DNA from: CAZKWG01 sp964615375
Lineage (GTDB): Bacteria > Myxococcota_A > UBA796 > CAZKWG01
Direction of reading: 5' to 3'
DNA length: 41,069 nt
NCBI GenBank assembly: GCA_964615375.1
Contig: CAZTOW010000070.1
Span: 1 to 41,069 of the forward strand
Shown here: in pieces, positions 23,115-31,407 of the stretch
How positions within the stretch are numbered: the first letter of the stretch is position 1
Layout: every line of letters begins with the position of its first letter
The notes under the pieces: generated by a model
Told to the model about the DNA's origin: nothing
The model's database searches: none
The model's input: the letters and a program-made list of their open reading frames with translations, nothing else
Translations under genes and position numbers: made by a program

Positions 23115-23639
23115 GTGTCGCTCCCGCTCCGCCCCTTCGAGGACGTGCTGACGATCTTCCGCGCCAGCAACCCGAAGAAGAAGCTGAAGCCCTTCCCCAA
23201 CCTGCACTACGCTGCCCTGGAGGCGCACAGCTTCGGCAACCTGGCGCGCTGGCCGAGCAACCCGCCCGTCTCGACGCTGGCGAAGGTCCGCGACCCCCGG
23301 GATCATGACGAGACGCTGTTCCAGAGCGCCGCGGCCCTCTTGCGTTACGCCAACTTCGGCGCGGCCATCGGAACCTGGAACGCGGGCGGGACGGCGCAGT
23401 GGGTGGGCGGTGAAGACTGGATCCTGGCCAGCGTCGACCTCACGCAGGAGCAGGCGGACGACGGCTACGAGGGCTCCGGCGACTACGTGAGCCTGATCCT
23501 GGCGGTCTGGCGGCTCGAGGACGGGTGGGCGGCGGCGATCCTGCGCGACACCGAGCGCGCGCTCGCGGCCGCGCTGCTGGGCCTCCCGGGCTGGCCCGAG
23601 CAGGGCTGGAGCGCGGAGCGGGTCTGGTACGGGGAATAG
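23115..23639 (+). CDS. Hypothetical protein, possibly shortened by an in-frame stop
   Basis: A 174-residue protein with GTG start at 23115, five bases after AGGAGG (23104-23109). I do not recognise it. It has a basic patch (SNPKKKLKPFPNLHY), many Trp and aromatic residues in the second half (GTWNAGGTAQWVGGEDWILASVDL, LAVWRLEDGWAAAI) and no signal peptide. It ends VWYGE and TAG. The bases after the TAG stay open in the same frame for 18 more codons to a TGA at 23694-23696, reading RLGEGEGDTLRVRPGGEF with typical local codon use. The original protein may have been about 193 residues, cut by a nonsense change or by a sequencing error. It is divergent from the gene at 22335-23003. Confidence 0.65.
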   Translation: MSLPLRPFEDVLTIFRASNPKKKLKPFPNLHYAALEAHSFGNLARWPSNPPVSTLAKVRDPRDHDETLFQSAAALLRYANFGAAIGTWNAGGTAQWVGGEDWILASVDLTQEQADDGYEGSGDYVSLILAVWRLEDGWAAAILRDTERALAAALLGLPGWPEQGWSAERVWYGE

Positions 23640-23711
23640 CGGCTGGGCGAGGGGGAAGGCGACACGCTGCGCGTGCGCCCCGGCGGCGAGTTCTGAGCCG
23701 AGGCTCCTCCC

Positions 23712-25574
23712 TCAGCGCACGTACCCCAGCACCGCCTCGGCCACGAGCGGGTCGGGGCAGCTCTCCAGCAGCCAGGCGAGGTGGGCGCCGGTGCTGGGGT
23801 GGTAGCAGCGCAGCAGGGGGCGCGGGGTCTCCGAGCTGCGGGCGTCCGAGATCCAACCCAGGGTGGACTCGGTGCTCACGCCCTCGCAGGCGGCGTCCAG
23901 GGAGAAGAAGTGACCGCCGCCCGTGTAGCAGCGGTAGAGGGCGGAGCGCCCCTCGCCGGCGGAGGGGTAGAGCCGGAAGGGGCCGGCGGCGGAGTCGGCG
24001 CCGCTGGTCAGGCCGGGCGGGGCGTAGAGCGGGTTGCCGACCTCCTCCCAGCCGCTGGCCAGGAGCAGGTCGCGCTCGGTCGGGTTGGCCGTGAGCAGGT
24101 GGTCGGTCTCCAGCACGCCTCCGGGCTGGCGCAGACTGTAGACCAGGGTCCAGCCCTCGGCGAGCTGGCAGCAGGCCTCGCTCGCGTCGGCGCAGCTCGT
24201 CGCGCCGGACGCGAACACGCGCAGGCAGGAGCGGAGCAGCTCCAGACCGGCCTCGCCGCCCTCGACGGTGGGCTCGAAGTCGCGATCGAACTCCTGGCCG
24301 TACATGTCCACCCACAGCCAGTCCTCGCTCACGTCCCCGCTGGCGACGTCGGTGGCCCCCATGCTGCGGCCCAGGTCGCCATAATCGGCGGCGTAAGGGT
24401 TGGACTGCGGCTGGGCGATGTGCTCGTTCCAGGCGTTGACCAGCAGCACGTCCGGCTGCACGGCGAAGGCGGTCTCCATCTGCTTCTGGAAGGTGAGCCC
24501 GCCGTTCCGCCCGGAGCTCTGGAGCGGCAGGCTGGCGTAGCCGATCTGGTAGGAGCGGCTCACGCTGAGCACGGTCCCCAGCGGGGAGCTGGTCGTGTAG
24601 CCCTGGTTACAGGCCGTGTCCGGCGTGATGAGGGTGGTGAAGACGTCCTCGGCGACGCAGGGCTGCATCCAGCCGGCCGTGCCCGCAGCGAGCTGCGCGG
24701 CGGACAGGTTGCCCCAGAGCGGGACCAGGCTCACACCGGCGGCCTCGGCCTCGGCGACCAGCGCGGCGTCCCAGTCGGCGGCGGCGCCCACCCCGAAGAT
24801 CACGGGGGCGTCGCCAGGGTCTGGTCGAAACAGGATGTCGTCATGCCCGTATCGCGCGTAGACCTCCAAGAGCCGGCTCAGCGTGGCGGTCTGGTCGGCG
24901 CTCACGCTGGACACGGGGACCCAGGCCGCCACCTGGGGGGTGGGTACGCCTTCTTCGCGGAGGGACTGCCACTCCTCCAGCAGCACCTCGAAGGGCCGGA
25001 GCCCCAGCACGTCGGAGAAGTCGCTCATCGTCGGCAGGTTCGTCAGGTCCACGTAGACGAAGTCCACGCCCGCCCCCCAGAGCTGCTCGGCGTGGGTGCG
25101 GGCCAGCGCGGCGGTGTCGCCGCAGTCCGGGCCGGCGTAGGGCTCCGCATAGGGCGTCTCGCCCTCGCGCTCCCGGTAGAGGCAGTAGAAGCCGGGCGCG
25201 GGCTCCTGGTGCCAGTGAAAGGCCATGGCTGTGGAGTACAAGCCTGGGTTGTAGAGGAGGTCGGCGAAGCTGGCGCCGTCCTCGGCGATCACCGCGTCCA
25301 CGGTGCGCCGCTGATCCTCGGGGAGGGCCGCCATCGCCTTGGCCGCGTAGGCGTGCCAGGCGAGGTAGAACATGCCCACCCGGCGCTCGGGGTACTCGAG
25401 CACCAGCGGCTCGGGCGGGGTCGTGTCGGAGGGCTCCTCCGCGGAGTCCTCGGGCGTCGGCTCGTCGGCGCTGTCGTCGGCGGCGCCGTCGGGCTCGCCG
25501 GTGTGCGGGGTGCCCGACCAGGGCTTGGACGGCATGCCCGGTCCACAGGCCAGCAGCAGGAGGATCGGCGACAT
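23712..25574 (-). CDS. Lipoprotein with GH99/GH71-like domain and DUF5648-like C-terminal repeats
   Basis: A 620-residue lipoprotein; the signal ends LLLLACG so Cys10 is the anchor, followed by an acidic Asp/Glu/Ser/Thr linker to about residue 58. The central domain (about 60-420) is of the glycoside hydrolase family 99/71-like kind: RVGMFYLAWHAYAAK, AGVDFVYVDLTNLPT, ARYGHDDILFRPD, and VQPDVLLVNAWNEHIAQPQ, where the last carries the Trp-Asn-Glu seen in such proteins. These handle alpha-mannan or similar glycans. The C-terminal part has two or three repeats of the DUF5648 sort (TDHLLTANPTERDLLLASGWEEVG, LYRCYTGGGHFFSLDAACEG, LLRCYHPSTGAHLAWLLES). A TATCCT lies six bases before the ATG, with no Shine-Dalgarno sequence. 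Enzyme activity is plausible but not certain. Confidence 0.82.
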   Translation of the reverse strand: MSPILLLLACGPGMPSKPWSGTPHTGEPDGAADDSADEPTPEDSAEEPSDTTPPEPLVLEYPERRVGMFYLAWHAYAAKAMAALPEDQRRTVDAVIAEDGASFADLLYNPGLYSTAMAFHWHQEPAPGFYCLYREREGETPYAEPYAGPDCGDTAALARTHAEQLWGAGVDFVYVDLTNLPTMSDFSDVLGLRPFEVLLEEWQSLREEGVPTPQVAAWVPVSSVSADQTATLSRLLEVYARYGHDDILFRPDPGDAPVIFGVGAAADWDAALVAEAEAAGVSLVPLWGNLSAAQLAAGTAGWMQPCVAEDVFTTLITPDTACNQGYTTSSPLGTVLSVSRSYQIGYASLPLQSSGRNGGLTFQKQMETAFAVQPDVLLVNAWNEHIAQPQSNPYAADYGDLGRSMGATDVASGDVSEDWLWVDMYGQEFDRDFEPTVEGGEAGLELLRSCLRVFASGATSCADASEACCQLAEGWTLVYSLRQPGGVLETDHLLTANPTERDLLLASGWEEVGNPLYAPPGLTSGADSAAGPFRLYPSAGEGRSALYRCYTGGGHFFSLDAACEGVSTESTLGWISDARSSETPRPLLRCYHPSTGAHLAWLLESCPDPLVAEAVLGYVR

Positions 25575-25580
25575 TCGAGG

Positions 25581-25586
25581 AGGATA
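25581..25586 (-). promoter_or_regulatory. -10 element of a likely leaderless promoter for the GH99-like gene
   Basis: TATCCT on the minus strand ends six bases before the ATG at 25574. The sequence between (CCTCGA) has no Shine-Dalgarno match. No clear -35 is visible. Confidence 0.4.
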
Positions 25587-25724
25587 GCACGATCTCGGGC
25601 TGGGGGCTCAGCCTCGTCGGGCGCTCTGGATCGCCCAGAGCAGTCCCTTCGCGCGGTAGAGCGGGGTTTGAATGCTCGAAGAGTCCTGATCAGTGTATGT
25701 GTCTATGCGCTGATGGTGGTGCGG

Positions 25725-25752
25725 TTGCTCTGCCCGGGCCGCGCGTTAATCT
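25725..25752 (+). promoter_or_regulatory. Likely leaderless promoter of the NTPase/TPR module
   Basis: TTGCTC (25725-25730) and TAATCT (25747-25752) are 16 bases apart. The -10 ends seven bases before the ATG at 25760 and there is no Shine-Dalgarno sequence. The same TTGCTC hexamer appears as -35 in front of two other genes of the window. Confidence 0.5.
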
Positions 25753-25759
25753 GCCGCTC

Positions 25760-27100
25760 ATGACGAGCCGAGCGCCACTCTCCAACCAGGAGTTCTGGGA
25801 GCAGGCGGCCTCGCGCTTCGAGCCGATGCTGCCGGCCGTTCAGCCCGACTGGCGCGTAGATCGACCCTACAGTCCTGCGGCGGACGTTCTGGCCGATATG
25901 GCCATCCCTGGCGGGCCACGTCGCTATCTGATCTACGGGACGGTCGGCAGCGGCAAGACGACGGAGCTGCACTGGCTGAAGCAGCAGCGGCAGCAGCAGG
26001 ACATCGTGGTCTTCCTGGATCTGGACACCCATTTCCAGCGCCAGTTGGGTGATCCCCAGGCGCTGGAGAACTTGAAGTCCTGGGAGCTCCTGCTGCTCAT
26101 CGGTCTGGCCGTCTACGGTGCCGGGCAGCGCATCCTGTCTTTTCAGTGGAGTAGCGAGTCCAGGCGCGAGCTCGAGGAGGCCGGGAAGGCGCTGATTGGC
26201 GGTGAGAGGGCTGCCAGCGTGGACCTGATTCAGCTCGCGCGCGCCGTGAGCGCCTCGGTGGTCGGTCCGCTGGACCTGGTGGCGCCCGCGATCTCGGCGG
26301 TCGCAGAAGCTGTGCGCTGGACGCTGCCCATCGGGTTGCCCGACCACAAGGCCCTGCCTGACCAGGACGAGCGTGCGCATCGCCTGTTGAACGCCGTGAA
26401 CCGGTTGATCGCCGAGATCCAACGCCGCGGTTGGAAGCTGACGTTGATCCTGGACGGGCTGGATCGCCTCACGAATCCTGAGACCATCTCGGCCATCTTC
26501 GTTGGATCGGCGATGCTCGGCGCCCTGGCCTGCCGGACCACGATCGTCGCGGCGCCCATCGCGCTGCGCTCGCTGGCGAAGACCAATCAGGTGCGCGGCT
26601 TCGAGATTCGGCCCTTGGAGAACGTGCCGGTGCTGGATCAACTGCACCCTGAGCTGCCGGAGAGTCCCGGACCCGGCGTAAGGGTGCTCGCGGATCTCTG
26701 GCGACGGCGCACGCTGGATCTCGACCCTGAGGAGCGACGTCTCCCGGGTCCGCTGCTCACGCGGGTTGCCTGGTGCTCAGGCGGTCGGATGCGGGATTAT
26801 GTGAAGCTGCTTCGGCTCGTGGCTGAGCGCTGCTACGCCCGGGACCTCGCCGTGGCGGATCTGGACGTGATTGAGCTCGTGGTGGATAGACAGCGCCGGC
26901 AATTCGAGGAGGGGATCCATGCCGGTCACCTGTCGGTGCTGCGCGAGGTCATGGACGATCCTCATCACCGGCTGCCTGACAACAAGCTCGTGAGTGAGCT
27001 CGTCGCCAACTTCTGGCTGCTCCCCTTCCCCAACAAGAGCACGTGGTGGTACCCCCATCCTCTGCTGACGCTGAACATGCTGCAGCCCTCCGGCGGCTGA
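25760..27100 (+). CDS. P-loop NTPase (AAA+/STAND-like), first gene of a two-gene module
   Basis: A 446-residue cytoplasmic ATPase. Walker A is GTVGSGKTT at residues 60-68, directly after a strand YLIYG; Walker B is LTLILDGLDRL at about 227-237, and the following TTIVAAPIALRS resembles the sensor-1 strand. CSGGRMRDYVKLLRLV (about 339-354) matches the 'sGG.lRdllrLl' helix of AAA+/STAND NTPases with a winged helix after it, and the end WWYPHPLLTLN resembles the 'HPLL' tail shared by such proteins. No enzymatic effector domain is fused. The ATG at 25760 is preferred over an upstream start because of the promoter spacing. Hand-counted lines are 60-63% G+C, below neighbouring genes. It overlaps the TPR gene by 58 bases, so the two work as a unit. 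Confidence 0.82.
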   Translation: MTSRAPLSNQEFWEQAASRFEPMLPAVQPDWRVDRPYSPAADVLADMAIPGGPRRYLIYGTVGSGKTTELHWLKQQRQQQDIVVFLDLDTHFQRQLGDPQALENLKSWELLLLIGLAVYGAGQRILSFQWSSESRRELEEAGKALIGGERAASVDLIQLARAVSASVVGPLDLVAPAISAVAEAVRWTLPIGLPDHKALPDQDERAHRLLNAVNRLIAEIQRRGWKLTLILDGLDRLTNPETISAIFVGSAMLGALACRTTIVAAPIALRSLAKTNQVRGFEIRPLENVPVLDQLHPELPESPGPGVRVLADLWRRRTLDLDPEERRLPGPLLTRVAWCSGGRMRDYVKLLRLVAERCYARDLAVADLDVIELVVDRQRRQFEEGIHAGHLSVLREVMDDPHHRLPDNKLVSELVANFWLLPFPNKSTWWYPHPLLTLNMLQPSGG

Positions 27101-30100
27101 CGCTCCTGCTCCGGCTGGGGCGGGAGCGCGTGCTGCTGCTGCTCAGCCCGGCCCCGCCGGCCCGGCTGCGTGCGGTCGTTCTGGAGATGTTGAAGCTCGA
27201 TCCTGCCCTTTGCGCTCTGGACCGCCCCACGGAGGTCTGGAGCCTGGCGCCCGGGAGCCTCGCGTTGATCCGGGTGAGCGCGGTGGAGCTGGAGTGGCTG
27301 AACCGCAGCAGGCCGGTCTTCGCCGATCGCGGGCTTCGTGTCGTGCTCTGGCCCGCCGACGACCTGCCTACGGGCATCGCCTTTCGGGAGAAGGCGCCGG
27401 ATCTGTACGACTGGATCACGGCGAAGATCGAGCTCCCCCAGGCGTCGCCGTCCTTCGCCGTCGCCGGCCTGCGCGCGTCCCGAGGCTACCAGCCCGGGGT
27501 CGCCTGGCGGGGAGGGATGTTGGACCCCTGTCTGGCCGAGGCCGGGCTCGGGGAGGCGTCGCGCCTGTCCGCGCAGGACCCCTTTGAGGTCCTGGTGAAG
27601 GCGCTGCGAGGGCTGGTGGCGCCGGTGGTGGTCTGGACCGACACGGATGGGCGCCTGGACCTCTGGCGTGTGCGCTGGGCCGTGGCGGAGAGCGGCTACG
27701 CTGGGCTCTCCGTGCTCGCGGCTCCACCACGTGAGACCCCGGGCTGGTGGCCGGTTCACGGCCGAGTCCTGGACTGGCGGGAGGGGGCGGAGGCGCTCCG
27801 GCGGGCGGGCGCTCCCGATGGGGCTCTCCTCGCCGCGATCCTGGACGGCGAGCCGGAGGCCGTGGCGCGCGTCGCGGCGCGGATTCAGGCGGGAGAGGCG
27901 GAGTCCGAGCTGATCGCCGGCTGCGGGCAGGTCGAGGATCCAGGCGCCTGGCTGGCGGCGCGCGAGGAGGACGCCGATGCTCCCGCGCTGCGCGCTCACC
28001 CTGAAGAGGCCCGCGCGCGGCTCCCCGACGAGCCGGATGGGCTGGACCGCCTGGGGGCGCGCGTCGAGGTGGGGTTGCGGTCCGCGGCGCCGGACACCCT
28101 CGGCCTCGCGCTCGACGCGCAGGTTGTCGGCGAGCACGAGGCCGCGCTGTGGTGGGCCGGGCGCGCGCTCGCCGAGGCGGGTGAGGACGCCGAGCGCGCG
28201 GTAGGGGCGCTGGTGGTGCGGTGGACCAGCCTGAAGATCCTCGGTGCGGTCGGAGATGAACTGCAGACTCTCGCTCAGGTGCGGGAGCGACTGCTCCGCG
28301 TCGATCCGACACTCTGGGCCGATCCTCGGGCGCTTGGGCTCGGCGCGATCGTCCTGGCTGAGGGATCAGACCCCGCCGCTGCACGCCTGCTGATCGACTC
28401 TGCGCTCCAGCGGGCCCAGGGTGAAGCGCACCCTGAGCATATCCCGACGCTGGTTCGCCTCGCGCGCGTCCAGGAGCTCGCGGGCGACGGGATTGGGGCA
28501 TGCATGACGCTGGAGCGGGCGGTTCGGGCGGCGGGTGCTCGCCTGGCCCCACGCGACCCGGAGCGGGCCTACGGCTTGTACCTGCTCGCGCTTGCACAAC
28601 ACCGAGTCGGTGCGGCCGCCCAGGCGAAGGCCAGCGCGGAGGCCGCGCTCGACCTGTACCGCGCGCTGCGTGGCGCCGACGACGCCACCGACGGCCTCCA
28701 GTGGTGGATGGGAGGATGTCATCAGATCATCAGCGCGGCCAACCTGGATCTGGGCGACCCTGCGGGTGCCCGTGTCGCCAGCCGCGCCGCCATCGACGCG
28801 CTGCATCGCCTTGGGGGCCGTCGTCAGGATCTCGGAGACCTGCTCGCGGGCGCTCTCCACAACCTGGGCGCCAGTCTGCGAGCACAGGGTGATCTCCAGG
28901 GCGCCCAGGAGGCGCTCGACGAGGCCACCCGCCTCCACCGAGGGCTCGCCGCGCGCTGGCCCACGCTCTACCTCGCCGCCCTGGGGCTTACGCTCGCCAT
29001 GCGGGCCGAGGTCCTGGCGGCCCGCGGCGAGGCGCGGGCGGCACTGGTGGCCAGCCAGGAGGCGGTGGATGTCCTGAGGAGGGCGCCCAACGCGGGGCGG
29101 GAAGACCTGGCCTTCGCGCTTCAGTACCTTGCCTTGGCCCACGCAGGCTTCGGGGACATCCAACACGCGCTGGCGCCGATGCGAGAGGCGATCGGTATCC
29201 TTCGGGAGCTCGCCCCAAGGGCGTCCAATCGGCACCGGGCCGCGCTGGCCGAGTGCCTGGACTGGCTCGGCTCATGGCTGCACGGACGGGATGATGCCGA
29301 ATCGCTGGCCTGTGATCAGGAGGCGCTTACGCACTACCAAGCCGCGGTGCCCAGGCTGGGAGGCGGGGACCTCGCGGTCGTGGCGAAGAGGCTGGCGAAC
29401 CTCGGCGGTCGCCTGCTGGTCCTGGAGTCTCCTGAAGCTGCGCTGATCGCCAGCGCGCTGGAGGTAGAGGCGCTGCGACGTCTGGTCGCGCCGGGTCCTG
29501 CGGAGACAGGCCTCAGGCTCGTCGAGGCGCTGATCCGACGTGCAGCGTTGCTGGCCGCGCAAGGGTACGCGGCCGAGGCCGCGCGCGTCGCGGATGATGC
29601 CGCCACTGCTGCGACGTCCGAGATTGAACGGCATTTGAGACACAGCCTCGATGCGCTGAGGAGGCTCACGAGGATCTTGGAGCTCAGCGTCGAGCTGAGC
29701 CCCCTCGCGCCAGCACAACAGGTCGTAAGCCAGCCTCCCCCCAGGGGCGAGGAGCGCCCGCTCCCGGCGTCCACTCCCGAGGCTGCCAAGGAGTTCGTCG
29801 TGCTCGCGTTGATGCTGCTCGGCACCACGGACCACAGGGGTTGGACCGTGCATCTCTTGCGAGTCGCCGCTGCTGCGTATCGTGAGCGCGATGTGGAGGC
29901 TCCAGGCACGCATCGCCGTGAGCTCATCGGCGTGTTGCTTCTGCTGGGATCCATGCTCCCCTTCGAGCGCGCGCCGGAGGCGGCGAGGGCCCTGGAGGAG
30001 GCTCTCCATCTCCAGCTTCAGCCTGCCGAGGCGTCGAGCGACGAGGGGAGGTCTTCGCTGTCTCAGATGCGCGACCAGTACATCAGCCGCTGCGGTGCGG

Positions 30101-30210
30101 CGAGCATGACACCCGACCGCGAGCTCCTCGACCGGTTAGAACGCGCCCTGAACGGCGCCTCCGACCTCCCGCCAGAGCAGGAAACCGGCGACCCTATCCC
30201 CCACCCATGA
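27043..30210 (+). CDS. Large TPR protein with N-terminal alpha/beta domain, partner of the NTPase
   Basis: Up to 1,055 residues from GTG at 27043; the exact start is uncertain since GTG codons at 27043 and 27046 follow an AAGAG run, and most of the 58-base overlap could be avoided by a start near 27097. Residues about 19-135 form an alpha/beta unit (RERVLLLLSPAPPARLRAVVLEML, VSAVELEWLNRSRPVFADRGLRVVLWPADDL, then APDLYDWITAKIEL). The closing 'aPDlw.w' phrase is known to me from NTPase-TPR proteins where it follows the ATPase domain. A second alpha/beta stretch (about 185-260, PVVVWTDTDGRLDLWRVRWAV) follows. From about residue 350 to 880 are many TPR-like helix pairs (ALHNLGASLRAQGDLQGAQEALDEA, ALQYLALAHAGFGDIQHAL). 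The C-terminal 170 residues are also helical. No nuclease, protease or membrane part is visible. Confidence 0.8.
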   Translation: MVVPPSSADAEHAAALRRLTLLLRLGRERVLLLLSPAPPARLRAVVLEMLKLDPALCALDRPTEVWSLAPGSLALIRVSAVELEWLNRSRPVFADRGLRVVLWPADDLPTGIAFREKAPDLYDWITAKIELPQASPSFAVAGLRASRGYQPGVAWRGGMLDPCLAEAGLGEASRLSAQDPFEVLVKALRGLVAPVVVWTDTDGRLDLWRVRWAVAESGYAGLSVLAAPPRETPGWWPVHGRVLDWREGAEALRRAGAPDGALLAAILDGEPEAVARVAARIQAGEAESELIAGCGQVEDPGAWLAAREEDADAPALRAHPEEARARLPDEPDGLDRLGARVEVGLRSAAPDTLGLALDAQVVGEHEAALWWAGRALAEAGEDAERAVGALVVRWTSLKILGAVGDELQTLAQVRERLLRVDPTLWADPRALGLGAIVLAEGSDPAAARLLIDSALQRAQGEAHPEHIPTLVRLARVQELAGDGIGACMTLERAVRAAGARLAPRDPERAYGLYLLALAQHRVGAAAQAKASAEAALDLYRALRGADDATDGLQWWMGGCHQIISAANLDLGDPAGARVASRAAIDALHRLGGRRQDLGDLLAGALHNLGASLRAQGDLQGAQEALDEATRLHRGLAARWPTLYLAALGLTLAMRAEVLAARGEARAALVASQEAVDVLRRAPNAGREDLAFALQYLALAHAGFGDIQHALAPMREAIGILRELAPRASNRHRAALAECLDWLGSWLHGRDDAESLACDQEALTHYQAAVPRLGGGDLAVVAKRLANLGGRLLVLESPEAALIASALEVEALRRLVAPGPAETGLRLVEALIRRAALLAAQGYAAEAARVADDAATAATSEIERHLRHSLDALRRLTRILELSVELSPLAPAQQVVSQPPPRGEERPLPASTPEAAKEFVVLALMLLGTTDHRGWTVHLLRVAAAAYRERDVEAPGTHRRELIGVLLLLGSMLPFERAPEAARALEEALHLQLQPAEASSDEGRSSLSQMRDQYISRCGAASMTPDRELLDRLERALNGASDLPPEQETGDPIPHP

Positions 30211-31342
30211 CCGCCCGCTGTGAGGGCAGCAGCCCCGGCCCGGTCGCCGCCGCGCGCTTCAACACCTCCGGGTCGTCCAGCACCCGCCCCGCGAGGTACA
30301 GCACGTCCGGGTCGATGGAGCCCGTCGCCAGCGCGGCCTTCGCCGCCTCGCGCATGTCCTGGCCGCCGCGCGAGAGCACCCAGGCTCGCGCCGCCGCCGT
30401 CATGGCGTCCTGGCGGGTCTCCCACTCGCGGGCGATGAGCCGCTCAGCCCGCGCCTGGTCCACGCCGGCCAGCTCGACCGCGCAGCCCCGAGGGTCCAGA
30501 TCGCAGACGGCGCCCAGGTCCAGGCCCGGGTCCAGCTCCCGCCGCACGCGCATGGCGGCGAAGTCGTTGTAGGTGGCGTCCAGGTCGGCCCTCGCGCCCT
30601 CGCGATCCCCCTGGTGCAGGCGCAGGCGGGCGCGGAAGAGCCTCGCCTGGTGGAGCTTCGGGTCGAGCGCGACGGCCTCGTCGAGCTGGGGCGCGGGCTG
30701 CCCGGAGAGCGCTTGCAGCCAGCCCTGCCAGGCCAGGCTCCAGGCCAGCGCCTCGGGCTCGGTCGCGGCGGCGGAGACGGCGAGGGCGGCCATCTCCCGG
30801 GCCCCCTCCATGTCCCCCCACAGCCAGCGCAGGTACATGATCCGGTCGTAGAGGGCGGCGCCGGGCCTCAGGTCCACGGCGCGCTGGTAGGCGTCGGCCG
30901 CCGGGTCCAGCCGCCCCTGCTCCATGAGGGCGTCGCCGAGCAGGGCGTGGTCCCGGGCGTCCTCGCGCGCGGCGCTCAGGGCGCGCGCCCCGGCCTCGGC
31001 CTCGGCGAAGCGGTGCGTGTGGTAGAGGGCGGTGGCATGCAAGAATTGTACCTCGAGGTCGGCCGGGGCGCGCTCGAGGGCGCAGGCGGCGGCGCTCTCG
31101 GCCAGCGTGTGGAAGCCGGCGTCCCCCGTGAGCTGGGCCTCGCGCAGGAAGAGGTTTGCCTGCGCGAGCGGATCCCCGCCCGCGGCCTCGCGCTCGGCGG
31201 AGAGCGGGCCCGGGATCCGCGCACCCAGCAGCGCGCAGGGGCCGGGGCGCGCGGGCGGCGATTCGGGCGGGGAGGGCTGGCATCCCGCCGAGCCGAAAAG
31301 CAGGAAGGCGATGATCCACGCCCCCACCTGAATCGTATTCAT
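30194..31342 (-). CDS. TPR-repeat lipoprotein
   Basis: A 382-residue lipoprotein: the ATG at 31342 has GGAGGAGG about eight bases upstream and starts a signal ending FGSAGC, lipidating Cys21. The longer frame would add 21 basic residues ahead of the signal and is rejected. A Pro-rich linker is followed by at least six TPR-like helix pairs (FLHATALYHTHRFAEAEAGARAL, HALLGDALMEQGRLDPAADAYQRAVDLRPGAALYD, ARLFRARLRLHQGDREGARADLDATY). Such proteins are usually scaffolds for envelope or secretion assemblies. A Cys pair (VCDLDPRGC) lies near residue 290. Its 3' end overlaps that of the large TPR gene by 17 bases in convergent orientation; there is no sequence sign that the two TPR proteins are related in function. 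Confidence 0.83.
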   Translation of the reverse strand: MNTIQVGAWIIAFLLFGSAGCQPSPPESPPARPGPCALLGARIPGPLSAEREAAGGDPLAQANLFLREAQLTGDAGFHTLAESAAACALERAPADLEVQFLHATALYHTHRFAEAEAGARALSAAREDARDHALLGDALMEQGRLDPAADAYQRAVDLRPGAALYDRIMYLRWLWGDMEGAREMAALAVSAAATEPEALAWSLAWQGWLQALSGQPAPQLDEAVALDPKLHQARLFRARLRLHQGDREGARADLDATYNDFAAMRVRRELDPGLDLGAVCDLDPRGCAVELAGVDQARAERLIAREWETRQDAMTAAARAWVLSRGGQDMREAAKAALATGSIDPDVLYLAGRVLDDPEVLKRAAATGPGLLPSQRAVMGGG

Positions 31343-31407
31343 GCAGGCCGTCCTCCTCCCAGGGATCCTACGACGGCCGACCCCCAACCGATCGCCCAGG
31401 AGCACAC

